Below are positions 6,757 through 15,097 of a stretch of 64,000 nt of DNA, piece by piece (position 1 is the first letter of the stretch; the number at the start of each line of letters is the position of its first letter). Origin of the DNA: Nostoc sp. UHCC 0702 (GTDB lineage Bacteria > Cyanobacteriota > Cyanobacteriia > Cyanobacteriales > Nostocaceae); NCBI GenBank assembly GCA_017164015.1, contig CP071065.1:1367409-1431408 (forward strand), in the 5' to 3' direction. The notes below the pieces were generated by a model. That model made no database searches. It was not told the DNA's origin and was given only the letters and a program-made list of their open reading frames with translations. A program made the translations under genes and the position numbers.

Positions 6757-9381
6757 ATGCATCTCAAGACAGTCTTCATCCGCTTCTATAAATCCTTTAA
6801 TGACGACTTCCTGAGAAAGCATAATAACAAAGTAAAGCCTAAACCTTGGGAACTGATAGACAATGTTTTCTACCCATATATTGAAGTCTCAGTAGAGCCT
6901 AAAATTACAACAATTGTTGGTGCCAATGAATCTGGAAAGTCTCACTTGTTAAGTGCTATTGAAAAGGCTATATCCGGCAAAGATATTGAGCGGAGCGATT
7001 TCTGCCGCTATTCTCCTTTTTTCACAGTTAAACAGAATGAATTAAAATATCCTGATTTTGGTTCTGAATGGGCTGGACTTTCTAAGTCTGAACAGGATGG
7101 ATTAAGAGAAATTATTCCAGAGATTCATATAAATTATATTATTAAGAATTTTTTCATATTCCGCAACAATATTGATAATTTAACAATATATTTACCTGAA
7201 AAAGGAGAGTATACACCATACCCAATTAATGAAAAAGAAGTTATCAAGTTACACAAACTACTTCCCATAACGTTTAGAGTTCAGTCTAGTGTCGCACTGC
7301 CTTCAAGCGTTCCCATTAAAAAATTAGTTCAGTTGGGTCAAGATAATTATTCAGGGAGTAGAAAATTTGAACTACTGGATCGAGAACAAAGAAGCAAAAT
7401 AGTAGATGAACTGGATGTTTTTAGTAATGAAAAGAGTGAAAGACTTGAACGTGAAGAAGCTACGTCACTCAAGTCAATTAAATCAGCACTAAATGAAGTA
7501 ATTCTTAGCCCTAAAGAGAAGGAAATAAGAGAAAAGCAATTTAATTTAGCTTATAAGTTAATTTGTAAAATTGCCCAGGTTGATGTTAAATCTTTAATTG
7601 ACTTGGATAAGGCAATTAAAGATGGATTACAAGGTTACGCAAATGGAATTATCAAGGATATCAATCATCAATTGGCTATTAATTTAAATTTTCCCAATTA
7701 TTGGGTTCAAGATCGAAACTTTAGTCTAAAAGTTATGGCAAGAGACTATGACTTAGTTTTTACCATAACAGATAGGACAGGAACTGAATATTCATTTGAT
7801 GAGAGGAGCCAAGGGTTACAATACTTTCTCAGCTACTACATTGAGTACCGATCTCATGAACCCCATCCAGATAAAACTGAAATACTATTGATGGATGAAC
7901 CAGATGCTTACCTGTCTAGTCAAGCACAACAAGATTTACTCAAAATATTTGACTTATTTGCAAATCCCGAACCAGGTTCGCATTTAACTCGTCCAATTCA
8001 GGTAGTCTACGTAACTCACTCTCCTTTTTTAATTGATAAGAACCATTCTGAGCGTATTCGGGTTTTACAGAAGGGAAATGACGATGAAGGAACACGCGTA
8101 GTCAAAGATTTTGCCATCCACCGTTATGAGCCTCTGAGGTCTTCGATTGGGCCTCATATAGGCGAAACGGTTTTTATTGGTAATTGTAATTTAATGGTCG
8201 AAGGTATTGGCGATCAAATTCTTCTTGCAGGAGCCGCAACATATCTTCGCGCCAATGGAGCATCTAATTTAGAAACTTTAGATTTAAACCAAATTACAAT
8301 TGTTGATTCTGGCGGAGCCTCACAAATTCCCTACATGGTCTATCTAGCTTGTGGAAGGCACGCTGATGAAATCGCAGCCATAGTTTTATTGGATAGCGAT
8401 CGGAGTGGCAATGATGCTAAGAAGCATTTATTAGGTAAAGGGGGTCAACATAGAAAACCTTTACTTAAAGAGAAGTTTATTCTTCAACTTGCTGATCTTA
8501 AAGAAGAATTCTGCTTAGATGACAAGGTAACAGCACAACTTGAAATAGAAGATATTATTCCCTTACCTATTTGCATACAAGCAACAAAGCTTTATTTACA
8601 AGAGTTTCTTCAATTAGAAGAAACAGAGCTTATGTTCCTTACTGAGGAATTAATATCAAGCAAGATTGCTGGTCAAACTATTCTTAATGTTATAGAACAA
8701 ACTCTAAAAGACTTTCCTGAGAAAGAGTTAGAAATTAGTAAGTCTGGCTTTGCTCGTAACGTTATTCGAGTAGTAAATAAGTGGTCACAAAAACAAAATT
8801 TATTGGCTGAAAGTGAAATTCATGCACTAGGAGTTTTTGAGCAGAACTTCAAAATTTTGTTTAAGAAGTTGAACATCATGCAGCGCAGTGCCCAGCAGAA
8901 ATTGACTAGAGAAAGATTGTCTCAAAAGATAGAACGTCTAAAAAAGGACTTTATTGCACGTCATCCTGTTTCTGCAAGACGTGAGCATGGTGTTATTTTG
9001 TTTGATGAGATTGAGGGAATTTTAGAGAGCAATATAGAGAATGAATCAATTAAGGAAATTGAAGCAGTTAAGAACGCAATCCAAAATTTACGTCGTGATT
9101 ACAAGCTTGATATTGATATGAATCAAACAATTCACGGCTATACTGGGTTTCAAGTGGGCTTAGAAAGAATTAAGTATGCAGGGCTTTTAGTTAGTCAAGA
9201 AGAAACTCCCGATGAAGCTCAAGCAGAGAAGTTAGCTATTTCTGAAGAAGTTCTTGGAGAGATAGAAACGGATAAGCTCATTCTGGATGAAGAAGCACAA
9301 TTAGTTAATGAGCAAGTACCTACCGTCTCTGACGTAGAAACTGCTGAAGTTTCTGGTAATTCCAAACAAAAGTTCCAGTAA
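6757..9381 (+). CDS. OLD-family ATPase with TOPRIM nuclease domain
   Basis: 874 residues. An ABC-type ATPase comes first: Walker A GANESGKS (residues 55-62), a signature-like DERSQGLQYFLSYY segment, Walker B EILLMDEPDAYL (about 376-387) and VVYVTHSPF as the H-loop. A TOPRIM domain follows: Glu in LMVEGIGDQILL (about 482), then VLLDSDRSG with the acidic pair (about 546-548), and a long helical C-terminal extension ending in an acidic tail. OLD proteins are DNA nucleases; P2 Old blocks phage lambda and GajA is the nuclease of Gabija. No UvrD-type helicase lies beside it, so this resembles a stand-alone class 1 OLD. AT-rich codon use suggests transfer. Confidence 0.85.
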   Translation: MHLKTVFIRFYKSFNDDFLRKHNNKVKPKPWELIDNVFYPYIEVSVEPKITTIVGANESGKSHLLSAIEKAISGKDIERSDFCRYSPFFTVKQNELKYPDFGSEWAGLSKSEQDGLREIIPEIHINYIIKNFFIFRNNIDNLTIYLPEKGEYTPYPINEKEVIKLHKLLPITFRVQSSVALPSSVPIKKLVQLGQDNYSGSRKFELLDREQRSKIVDELDVFSNEKSERLEREEATSLKSIKSALNEVILSPKEKEIREKQFNLAYKLICKIAQVDVKSLIDLDKAIKDGLQGYANGIIKDINHQLAINLNFPNYWVQDRNFSLKVMARDYDLVFTITDRTGTEYSFDERSQGLQYFLSYYIEYRSHEPHPDKTEILLMDEPDAYLSSQAQQDLLKIFDLFANPEPGSHLTRPIQVVYVTHSPFLIDKNHSERIRVLQKGNDDEGTRVVKDFAIHRYEPLRSSIGPHIGETVFIGNCNLMVEGIGDQILLAGAATYLRANGASNLETLDLNQITIVDSGGASQIPYMVYLACGRHADEIAAIVLLDSDRSGNDAKKHLLGKGGQHRKPLLKEKFILQLADLKEEFCLDDKVTAQLEIEDIIPLPICIQATKLYLQEFLQLEETELMFLTEELISSKIAGQTILNVIEQTLKDFPEKELEISKSGFARNVIRVVNKWSQKQNLLAESEIHALGVFEQNFKILFKKLNIMQRSAQQKLTRERLSQKIERLKKDFIARHPVSARREHGVILFDEIEGILESNIENESIKEIEAVKNAIQNLRRDYKLDIDMNQTIHGYTGFQVGLERIKYAGLLVSQEETPDEAQAEKLAISEEVLGEIETDKLILDEEAQLVNEQVPTVSDVETAEVSGNSKQKFQ

Positions 9382-9437
9382 AAGGAGGAAGTCTAATACC
9401 GGCTAGTAATATGGTGAAAATCCAGTAAAATCAAGGT

Positions 9438-9731
9438 ATGAAATTCGAGTGGGATCAGCAAAAGAATCAAGCAAATATTGCAAAGCATGGACTTGATTTT
9501 GCAGACGCGCCCAGAATTTTCAATCTACCACTCCGTATTTCTTTAGATGAACGTCAAGATTATGGCGAGGATCGATTGATTGGGCTGGGAATACTTGATG
9601 GGCGTGTTGTGGTTGTAGTTTTTACAGAACCAGACGAGCAAACAATCCGAATTATTTCACTTCGCAAAGCTCTGCCTTATGAACGAAAACGCTATGAACA
9701 ATACCTCAAAGACGAACTGGGACAAAGTTGA
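9438..9731 (+). CDS. brnT: BrnT-type toxin
   Basis: 97 residues with the BrnT pattern: MKFEWDQQKNQANIAKHGLDFADA at the N-terminus, a central RLIGLGILDGRVVVVVF strand block and RIISLRKALPYERKRYE at the end. BrnT is a RelE-fold ribonuclease neutralised by BrnA, whose gene overlaps this one downstream, as in known brnTA loci (toxin first). It lies 56 bp after the OLD gene; whether they share a transcript is unclear. Confidence 0.9.
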   Translation: MKFEWDQQKNQANIAKHGLDFADAPRIFNLPLRISLDERQDYGEDRLIGLGILDGRVVVVVFTEPDEQTIRIISLRKALPYERKRYEQYLKDELGQS

Positions 9732-9945
9732 CTCACTCACAGAGGATGAAATCGATACATCTGATATTCCTCCTTTAACTGAGGAGTTTTTTGGTAAGTC
9801 ACGCTGGTGGAAACCTGTAACACCACTAAATGTTCTTGTCCAAGTAGATCCTGAAACGCTGGCTTGGTTTCAATCTCAAGGCGAGGATTATGAAAAGAAA
9901 ATGGCTGCGGCACTACGGATTTATGCAGAGGCTCACAAGGTGTAG
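9679..9945 (+). CDS. brnA: BrnA-type antitoxin
   Basis: About 88 residues overlapping brnT in another frame. It shows the BrnA layout: an acidic N-terminus with DEIDTSDIPPLTEEFF, then KPVTPLNVLVQVDPETLAWFQSQGEDYEKKMAAALRIYAEAH, a ribbon-helix-helix C-terminus that binds DNA and represses the operon. The start is ambiguous: ATG 9679 or ATG 9694, neither with a strong ribosome-binding site. Translational coupling to brnT is likely. Confidence 0.88.
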   Translation: MNENAMNNTSKTNWDKVDSLTEDEIDTSDIPPLTEEFFGKSRWWKPVTPLNVLVQVDPETLAWFQSQGEDYEKKMAAALRIYAEAHKV

Positions 9946-9977
9946 TCTTAAAAGTTAAGAATTCTACCAATATCACG

Positions 9978-10661
9978 CTACGATGATGAGCGATCGCTTT
10001 CATCCGTTAAAATAACTTCTTCAGCCTCAGATTCTGCTGCATAAATCAGGGGATAGAGTGAAAGCCTATCTCTAATATCTCTAGCCAATTGATCAAATGT
10101 TATACAAATAACTTTGCGTGAGTCTACTAAAACCTTATTTAAACGCCATGTCAATCTCGTTTTATCAATAGGAGAGATAAAAGCATCTCTGCCGATAAGA
10201 AGAATACCGTAAAATTCTATATTCTCACTGCCAAAAATAGAACGAGCTAAAGAAGTATTCTTAAAATCATCAATTTTCCAAAACCAATCAATGATTTGAC
10301 TAAATCCATGTTCAAATCTCGGCGACCAATCTGATGTACTTCTTCCTTTATCTATAAATATACTCTCTTGAGTAGCATCTTCAAATTCAATGAAACAGTA
10401 AGTATTATTTACAGAATCACCCACAACTAAATCAGCGCGAAAATCACCATAAAAGGTGAACTCATGTTTAATTTGGTTGAATCTAACAATTTGAGGAACG
10501 TAAGAACCGATAAATGCAGATAAATGTAGTCTTTGTTTAAAGAAGGGAAGTATATCCTTATTCTCTTTTAATTCATTATTAGTATTAAGTAAGTTTTCAA
10601 ATTCCTCAAGCTCATATAGACACTGTTTAAGGTCTAGGGTAAAAGAATCTAGACCTTTCAT
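9978..10661 (-). CDS. Shedu-like (DUF4263) nuclease
   Basis: 227 residues. The centre matches the DUF4263/SduA family: FYGDFRADLVVGDSVNN, then YCFIEFEDATQESIF and RFEHGFSQIIDWFWKIDD, i.e. the D...E-x-E core of a PD-(D/E)xK fold followed by the conserved Gln/Asp-Trp helix. Shedu is a single-gene anti-phage nuclease. The third catalytic residue is Glu where many relatives have Lys (EFE rather than ExK), so catalysis needs checking. The gene is translationally coupled (ATGA, 4-nt overlap) to an upstream RelE-like gene. It is AT-rich relative to housekeeping neighbours. Confidence 0.72.
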   Translation of the reverse strand: MKGLDSFTLDLKQCLYELEEFENLLNTNNELKENKDILPFFKQRLHLSAFIGSYVPQIVRFNQIKHEFTFYGDFRADLVVGDSVNNTYCFIEFEDATQESIFIDKGRSTSDWSPRFEHGFSQIIDWFWKIDDFKNTSLARSIFGSENIEFYGILLIGRDAFISPIDKTRLTWRLNKVLVDSRKVICITFDQLARDIRDRLSLYPLIYAAESEAEEVILTDESDRSSS

Positions 10662-10981
10662 TTTTTAGCCTCTTTTAATGAGCCATATAATATTTCAAGA
10701 CGGTCGTGATTAACTAGATCAACAATAGTTATTTTTCCAGGTTGAAATTCAAAAATAATTCTATATATACCTAAGCGTGCAATAAAATAATTGGGAATCG
10801 ATCTCAGTTTATCAGTTTGAAGCGATGAACAAAAAGGAAACTCTTCTAAGCAATTGATACCACGAATAACTTTTTCTTTATCTTGTGGCTGTAAAGCATC
10901 AAGTGCTATTTGTGCTTTATCGAGTAAAACTACTTGGTTTCTCTTTAACTGTTTATTATTAGATTCAATACCTGAATTCAT
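10658..10981 (-). CDS. RelE/ParE-like protein coupled to the Shedu gene
   Basis: 107 residues from ATG 10981 (a TTG at 11005 is also in frame). The C-terminal half is typical of RelE/ParE toxins: SIPNYFIARLGIYRIIFEFQPGKITIVDLVNHDRLEI. No cognate antitoxin gene is visible beside it. Instead its stop overlaps the start of the DUF4263 nuclease gene. It may be a toxin held in check by the nuclease, or an accessory subunit. Family confidence is good; the relationship is inferred. Confidence 0.72.
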   Translation of the reverse strand: MNSGIESNNKQLKRNQVVLLDKAQIALDALQPQDKEKVIRGINCLEEFPFCSSLQTDKLRSIPNYFIARLGIYRIIFEFQPGKITIVDLVNHDRLEILYGSLKEAKK

Positions 10982-11107
10982 AACAGAAAACTTATTTTTT
11001 ATCAATTATGCTTATATTCTACTAATTTTTTTTCATTTTATCTCATGAAATGAATGAACTGACTCGTACCATACAAACGTCAGCTTCAAATTATTTTGTA
11101 ATTTAAA

Positions 11108-12172
11108 TTAATTTTTGGCTGATTCAGAACGAGACTTAAATTCATCAAAACTTAAGCAGATTGGAGGAAAGAGATATGGCTCTATTTCAATGTTAGATGG
11201 TTCTATTTGAATTTGAGGTGGATTTCGATCTGTCTGTGAAAGCTTTTCTTTTAAAGCTTCCTTAAACTCATCAAGTGTTTCTGGCTTAGATTTTACTTGT
11301 AACCCACAGCCGCTATCATCAAATAATGGGCTTAGAAAATCAAGAGCGAAACCAGGCAGCCAAGAATATGTTTTAATTCCTCCATGTATAAATATATTTG
11401 CCCATTTATACATTCGCTCAATTAAATACACTTTCACTTCAAGCTTAATCTTTGTCGTTTGTTCAAATTCCTTTAAGACTTCAAAGAAATGGCTCATTCC
11501 AATAGGCGTTTCATTTTTAAAGCATCCAGAAATTCCTAGACCCCATTTTATCCTTAATTCGATCATCATTCTGATTATCACTGGGGAAACATCATTTTTG
11601 ACAGATGGATCTTCAAATATAAGTTCTCCATGTATTAATTGATAACAGGCATCATAAAAATCACTGCACTTTGGCAATTTTGGTTTTATAACAGGGAAAA
11701 GCAAAGATTCCAATTCGACAATTCCAATATTTTTATTATGGGCATTATTCAAAATATGTTCTAATTCACTAATTCCGATATTTTTATGATAGTCATTAAT
11801 CAAAATCAGGCTATCCTCCAATAAGCTGATTAATAATGGCCGATATTTAATTTCAGTTTTATTCAATGGAGAATTTTTCTTATATTCAATATAATATAGT
11901 ACTTTGTACAATGCATATTTTATTAAACTGCATGAACCTGATTTCACTGCCAACCATAAAGAGTATATTTGTTGAAATGGGATAATTTCACGGAAGATAC
12001 AATTCAATATCTCATTAATGATTTTATTTGAAACAATCATTAGTGCTGAAATATTCGCTCGATAATAATTCTTGTCAATCGCTACTATTCTGCCGATATT
12101 CTTCATACAGTTCATGCTGTTGCAACTGGAGCGAAACCCCCTGAAAGAACCGAACAAATTCCGGTTGCTCAT
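11108..12172 (-). CDS. Unknown AT-rich gene, about 350 residues
   Basis: A long frame with no motif I recognise. Predicted mostly helical, with an internal near-repeat NDYHKNIGISELEHILNNAHNKNIGIVELESLL, a Lys/Glu-rich middle (FFEVLKEFEQTTKIKLEVK) and a C-terminal tail with IQIEPSNIEIEPYLFPPICLSFDEF. Base composition is clearly more AT-rich than neighbours such as DUF58, pointing to transfer. The first residues overlap another minus-strand frame (12185-12075), so the true start may be a later Met, e.g. MKNIGRIVAID or MIVSNKIINEI. It sits between the Shedu pair and a DUF433/DUF5615 pair. Confidence 0.6.
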   Translation of the reverse strand: MSNRNLFGSFRGFRSSCNSMNCMKNIGRIVAIDKNYYRANISALMIVSNKIINEILNCIFREIIPFQQIYSLWLAVKSGSCSLIKYALYKVLYYIEYKKNSPLNKTEIKYRPLLISLLEDSLILINDYHKNIGISELEHILNNAHNKNIGIVELESLLFPVIKPKLPKCSDFYDACYQLIHGELIFEDPSVKNDVSPVIIRMMIELRIKWGLGISGCFKNETPIGMSHFFEVLKEFEQTTKIKLEVKVYLIERMYKWANIFIHGGIKTYSWLPGFALDFLSPLFDDSGCGLQVKSKPETLDEFKEALKEKLSQTDRNPPQIQIEPSNIEIEPYLFPPICLSFDEFKSRSESAKN

Positions 12173-12185
12173 CTAGAATCAGCAT
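12075..12185 (-). pseudogene. Short ORF overlapping the unknown gene's 5' end, possible remnant
   Basis: 36 codons from ATG 12185: it begins MLILDEQPEFVRFFQGVSLQ and ends EYRQNSSD before TGA. Its amino-acid composition looks more protein-like than the overlapping N-terminus of the 354-residue frame. It could be the truncated start of a lost gene, or the native start of that gene disconnected by a frameshift. Low certainty. Confidence 0.3.
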
Positions 12186-12248
12186 AATCAACGCCGCGTA
12201 ACGTTAGATTGTCAAGTTATCGGTAAAGACAACAAAATTGCAAACAAA

Positions 12249-12470
12249 ATGGAAGATGAATTACGTCCTGAGTACGACTTTGCTCAAATGGAAGGGGGAG
12301 TTAGAGGTAAATATGTTGAGCGATATCGTACAAAAACGAACCTAATACTTTTAGATCCCGATGTTGCCCAAGCTTTCCCCAACGATAAAGCAGTGAATGA
12401 CGCATTAAGATTATTAATCCAGATTGCCCAGCGCCAGCAGCCGAATAATACTGTAAAGCAAACAGAATAA
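12249..12470 (+). CDS. Small cyanobacterial protein, antitoxin-like
   Basis: 73 residues: MEDELRPEYDFAQMEGGVRG then KYVERYRTKTNLILLDPDVA and an AFPNDKAVNDALRLLIQ helix. This layout is common in cyanobacteria, often near toxin genes, and resembles an antitoxin with a short DNA-binding or toxin-binding C-terminus. No toxin directly follows; the next genes form a separate DUF433/DUF5615 pair. Exact function unknown. Confidence 0.7.
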   Translation: MEDELRPEYDFAQMEGGVRGKYVERYRTKTNLILLDPDVAQAFPNDKAVNDALRLLIQIAQRQQPNNTVKQTE

Positions 12471-12571
12471 AAATTGTCGGCAGTAGTTCAGGTCGAAAAG
12501 CGATCGCTCAAAACTGGTGAAAGCTTCAGCTTATACTAGAACCAGAAGACTAGAAGAATCTTGCTCTCAAA

Positions 12572-12904
12572 ATGCTACTTGTTCCTACGGCTGACCAAAT
12601 TCCGCTTGTAACTGATGCCAATGGCGTTGTCCGCATCAGTAAAAGCCGCGTAACCTTAGATACAGTTGTTACAGGTTTTTTGGAAGGAGCTACAGCAGAA
12701 GAAATCAACGCACAGTACCCATCGCTTCAACTTTCCGATATTTATTCTGTAATTGGCTATTACTTACGACATCAAGCAGAAGTTGATGAGTATCTTCTAG
12801 AACGTCAGCGTCTTGCTCTGGATGTTCGTCAGGAAGCTGAGAGACGTTTTAACCCTGTTGGGATACGCGATCGCTTACTAGCGAGACGCAAACCACAAGG
12901 GTAA
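12572..12904 (+). CDS. DUF433 antitoxin
   Basis: 110 residues with the DUF433 pattern: ISKSRVTLDTVVTGFLEGATAEEINAQYP and LSDIYSVIGYYLRHQAEVDEYL. DUF433 proteins are winged-helix-like antitoxins that precede DUF5615 PIN-like toxins (VapB45/VapC45 type). The toxin gene starts 6 bp after this stop, so the pair is an operon. Confidence 0.88.
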   Translation: MLLVPTADQIPLVTDANGVVRISKSRVTLDTVVTGFLEGATAEEINAQYPSLQLSDIYSVIGYYLRHQAEVDEYLLERQRLALDVRQEAERRFNPVGIRDRLLARRKPQG

Positions 12905-12910
12905 ACTTAT

Positions 12911-13264
12911 ATGTTGCGATTCTTGGCGGACGAGAACTTTAACAATCAGATTGTCCGTGGGATTCTGCGTCGTAATTCTGATGTTGATATTGTCCGTGTT
13001 CAGGATGTAGGGTTGGCAGAAGCAGACGACCCAACTGTCTTGGAATGGGCAGCCCAAAATGGTCGTTTAGTACTAACTCACGATGTAACAACGATGATCA
13101 ATTTTGCCTATGAGCGAGTGCAAGCAGGCTTGCCAATGCCAGGATTATTTGAAGTGAGTCGTCGTGTTCCAGTTGGTTTAGCGATTGAGGAAATTCTATT
13201 GTTGGATGAGTGCAGTCTGGAAGGCGAATGGGAAGGGCAAGTACGATTCTTGCCTTTGCGTTGA
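12911..13264 (+). CDS. DUF5615 PIN-like toxin
   Basis: 117 residues. The N-terminus MLRFLADENFNNQIVRGI carries the acidic pair of the PIN-like fold, and GRLVLTHDVTTM supplies a further Asp. The family is a predicted ribonuclease toxin (VapC45/Mut7-C-like). It directly follows its DUF433 partner. Confidence 0.88.
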   Translation: MLRFLADENFNNQIVRGILRRNSDVDIVRVQDVGLAEADDPTVLEWAAQNGRLVLTHDVTTMINFAYERVQAGLPMPGLFEVSRRVPVGLAIEEILLLDECSLEGEWEGQVRFLPLR

Positions 13265-13350
13265 CAATCATTGCGCGTCTATGCATTCCCCCCTTTTAAT
13301 CCCCTACTAATACTGTGAATTTGAGGTGGTCTTGGGTTACAAAGGATACT

Positions 13351-14514
13351 ATGAAAATCATTAAACCCATCACCAACTGGTTAGAAACCCGCGCTTGTGC
13401 CCCTGCATACAGTGGTTGGGTTCTAGGAGGAATTGCTATTTGTTTTTTTGGGGCTGGTATCAATACGATGGCAGGCTGGCTATACGCCATTAGCGGTGTG
13501 AGTTTTGCTCTTTTGGCTGTAGCAGCAATTTTACCACCGCGATCGCTTGTCGGTCTATCCATCACACGCCGTCCTATTCAACCTGTGTCAGCAGGTGACG
13601 ACTTGACTGTAGAATTAGAAATCCACAATCAGACACAGCAACCCATAAGCTTAATACAAATTGAAGATATCCTGCCTTTCGTCTTAGGCAAACCAGTACA
13701 AAAGGCAATCGATACAATTCCTGCCAAAGGCAGTCACCGTTGGCTATACTACCAACCTACCCTTCGCCGGGGCATATATCGCTGGCATACAGTCGAATTG
13801 GCTACTGGTGCGCCTTTGGGCTTATTTTGGTGTCGCCGTCAACGTGATAGCAACGCCACAGCCATTGTCTATCCTACCGTCTTACCCCTGACCACTTGCC
13901 CCCTAGTCGATGAAATGGGACAAGAAGACAGCCAAAAAGGCGATCCTCGTGGCAGACCCTTGCAAACAGCCACCACAGGACTAGTGCGATCGCTACGTCC
14001 CTACCGCATCGGAGATCCCACCCGCCTGATTCACTGGCGCACTAGTGCCCGCTACGGTGAATTACGAGTCAGGGAGTTAGAAATTATTACAGGTGGACAA
14101 GAGATAATTATTGCCCTTGACAGCGCTGGCAATTGGCAAGCAGAAAACTTTGAACAAGCAGTAATTGCCGCAGCATCACTGTATTTTTATGCACACAAAC
14201 AGCAGTTACAAGTACACCTGTGGACAGCATCCACAGGTTTAGTCAAAAGTGAGCGCATTGTTTTAGAAACTTTAGCAGCAAGCCTGTGTCAAGAAGAGGC
14301 GATCGCCATAAATCCTCAAAACTCACCTTTAATTTGGCTGACTCAAAACCCCCTGACTCTTTCTTCTCTATCTTTGGGTAGTCGTTGGGTGTTGTGGCAA
14401 GATACCTCATCAGGAACAGAACAAGTAGTAGTCAATTGGGATTATCCTGGAATTATTGTGCAAAGCGAGCAGGAACTGCAATCTCAACTACAAAAGCCGT
14501 TACATTCATCATGA
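13351..14514 (+). CDS. DUF58 domain membrane protein
   Basis: 387 residues. Two N-terminal hydrophobic segments (SGWVLGGIAICFFGAGINTM and WLYAISGVSFALLAVAAIL) precede a soluble region with the DUF58 signature RPYRIGDPTRLIHWRTSAR and an integrin-A-like LRVRELEI...IIALDSAG segment. DUF58 proteins usually work with MoxR AAA ATPases in assembling surface or metalloprotein complexes; no MoxR gene is adjacent. ATG 13351 is preferred over GTG 13315 because AAAGGA lies just upstream. Confidence 0.85.
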   Translation: MKIIKPITNWLETRACAPAYSGWVLGGIAICFFGAGINTMAGWLYAISGVSFALLAVAAILPPRSLVGLSITRRPIQPVSAGDDLTVELEIHNQTQQPISLIQIEDILPFVLGKPVQKAIDTIPAKGSHRWLYYQPTLRRGIYRWHTVELATGAPLGLFWCRRQRDSNATAIVYPTVLPLTTCPLVDEMGQEDSQKGDPRGRPLQTATTGLVRSLRPYRIGDPTRLIHWRTSARYGELRVRELEIITGGQEIIIALDSAGNWQAENFEQAVIAAASLYFYAHKQQLQVHLWTASTGLVKSERIVLETLAASLCQEEAIAINPQNSPLIWLTQNPLTLSSLSLGSRWVLWQDTSSGTEQVVVNWDYPGIIVQSEQELQSQLQKPLHSS

Positions 14515-14731
14515 GCTTATATCTTGTATATTCAAAATCCCAATGAATGCTTGCAAGCTCAGCTTTTGTGATGTTTGAGGTTTTTTTGATCCCAGTATGC
14601 TGGACATACAAGTGTTCAAGCAAAAGTCAATTAACTTGAAAAACTCAGGTTGGGGAAATACACCCAGTAATAGCTTAGTGAGGCTGATGTACAATGCAAA
14701 GAAATATTTAAATTATGAGCCGCCGATCCAC

Positions 14732-15097
14732 ATGATCTCATCAGAAGCTAACACAAAATCCAGCGATAAAAGCCTAGAGGCAATGCGGCATTTTTCCGAG
14801 CAATACGCCAAGCGTACCGGAACATACTTCTGTTCTGAACCTTCTGTGACAGCAGTCGTAATTGAAGGACTAGCTAAACATAAAGATGAACTAGGTGCGC
14901 CTTTGTGTCCTTGCCGCCACTATGAAGATAAAGAAGCCGAGATTCACGCCACATATTGGAACTGTCCTTGTGTTCCCATGAGAGAACGCAAAGAGTGCCA
15001 CTGTATGCTATTTCTCACCCCAGACAACGAGTTTGCAGGAGACAAACAAGAAATATCTCTCGAAACCATTAAAGAAGTACGAGACAGTATGGGATGA
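14732..15097 (+). CDS. ftrC: Ferredoxin-thioredoxin reductase, catalytic (beta) chain
   Basis: 121 residues from ATG 14732. All diagnostic cysteines are present with FTR spacing: C59 and C61 (CPC), C78 and C80 (NCPCVPMRERKE), C89 and C91 (CHC). By family numbering, C59/C78/C80/C89 bind the 4Fe-4S cluster and C61/C91 form the active disulfide. FTR passes electrons from photosystem I ferredoxin to thioredoxins in the cytoplasm. An upstream frame extension to 14597 is not part of the conserved protein. The stop overlaps the DUF309 start (ATGA). Confidence 0.95.
   Translation: MISSEANTKSSDKSLEAMRHFSEQYAKRTGTYFCSEPSVTAVVIEGLAKHKDELGAPLCPCRHYEDKEAEIHATYWNCPCVPMRERKECHCMLFLTPDNEFAGDKQEISLETIKEVRDSMG

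Noticed and set aside
6757-9381. Gabija system
   Set aside because: The OLD protein resembles GajA in domain order, but no UvrD-like GajB helicase gene is adjacent; the next genes are BrnT/BrnA.
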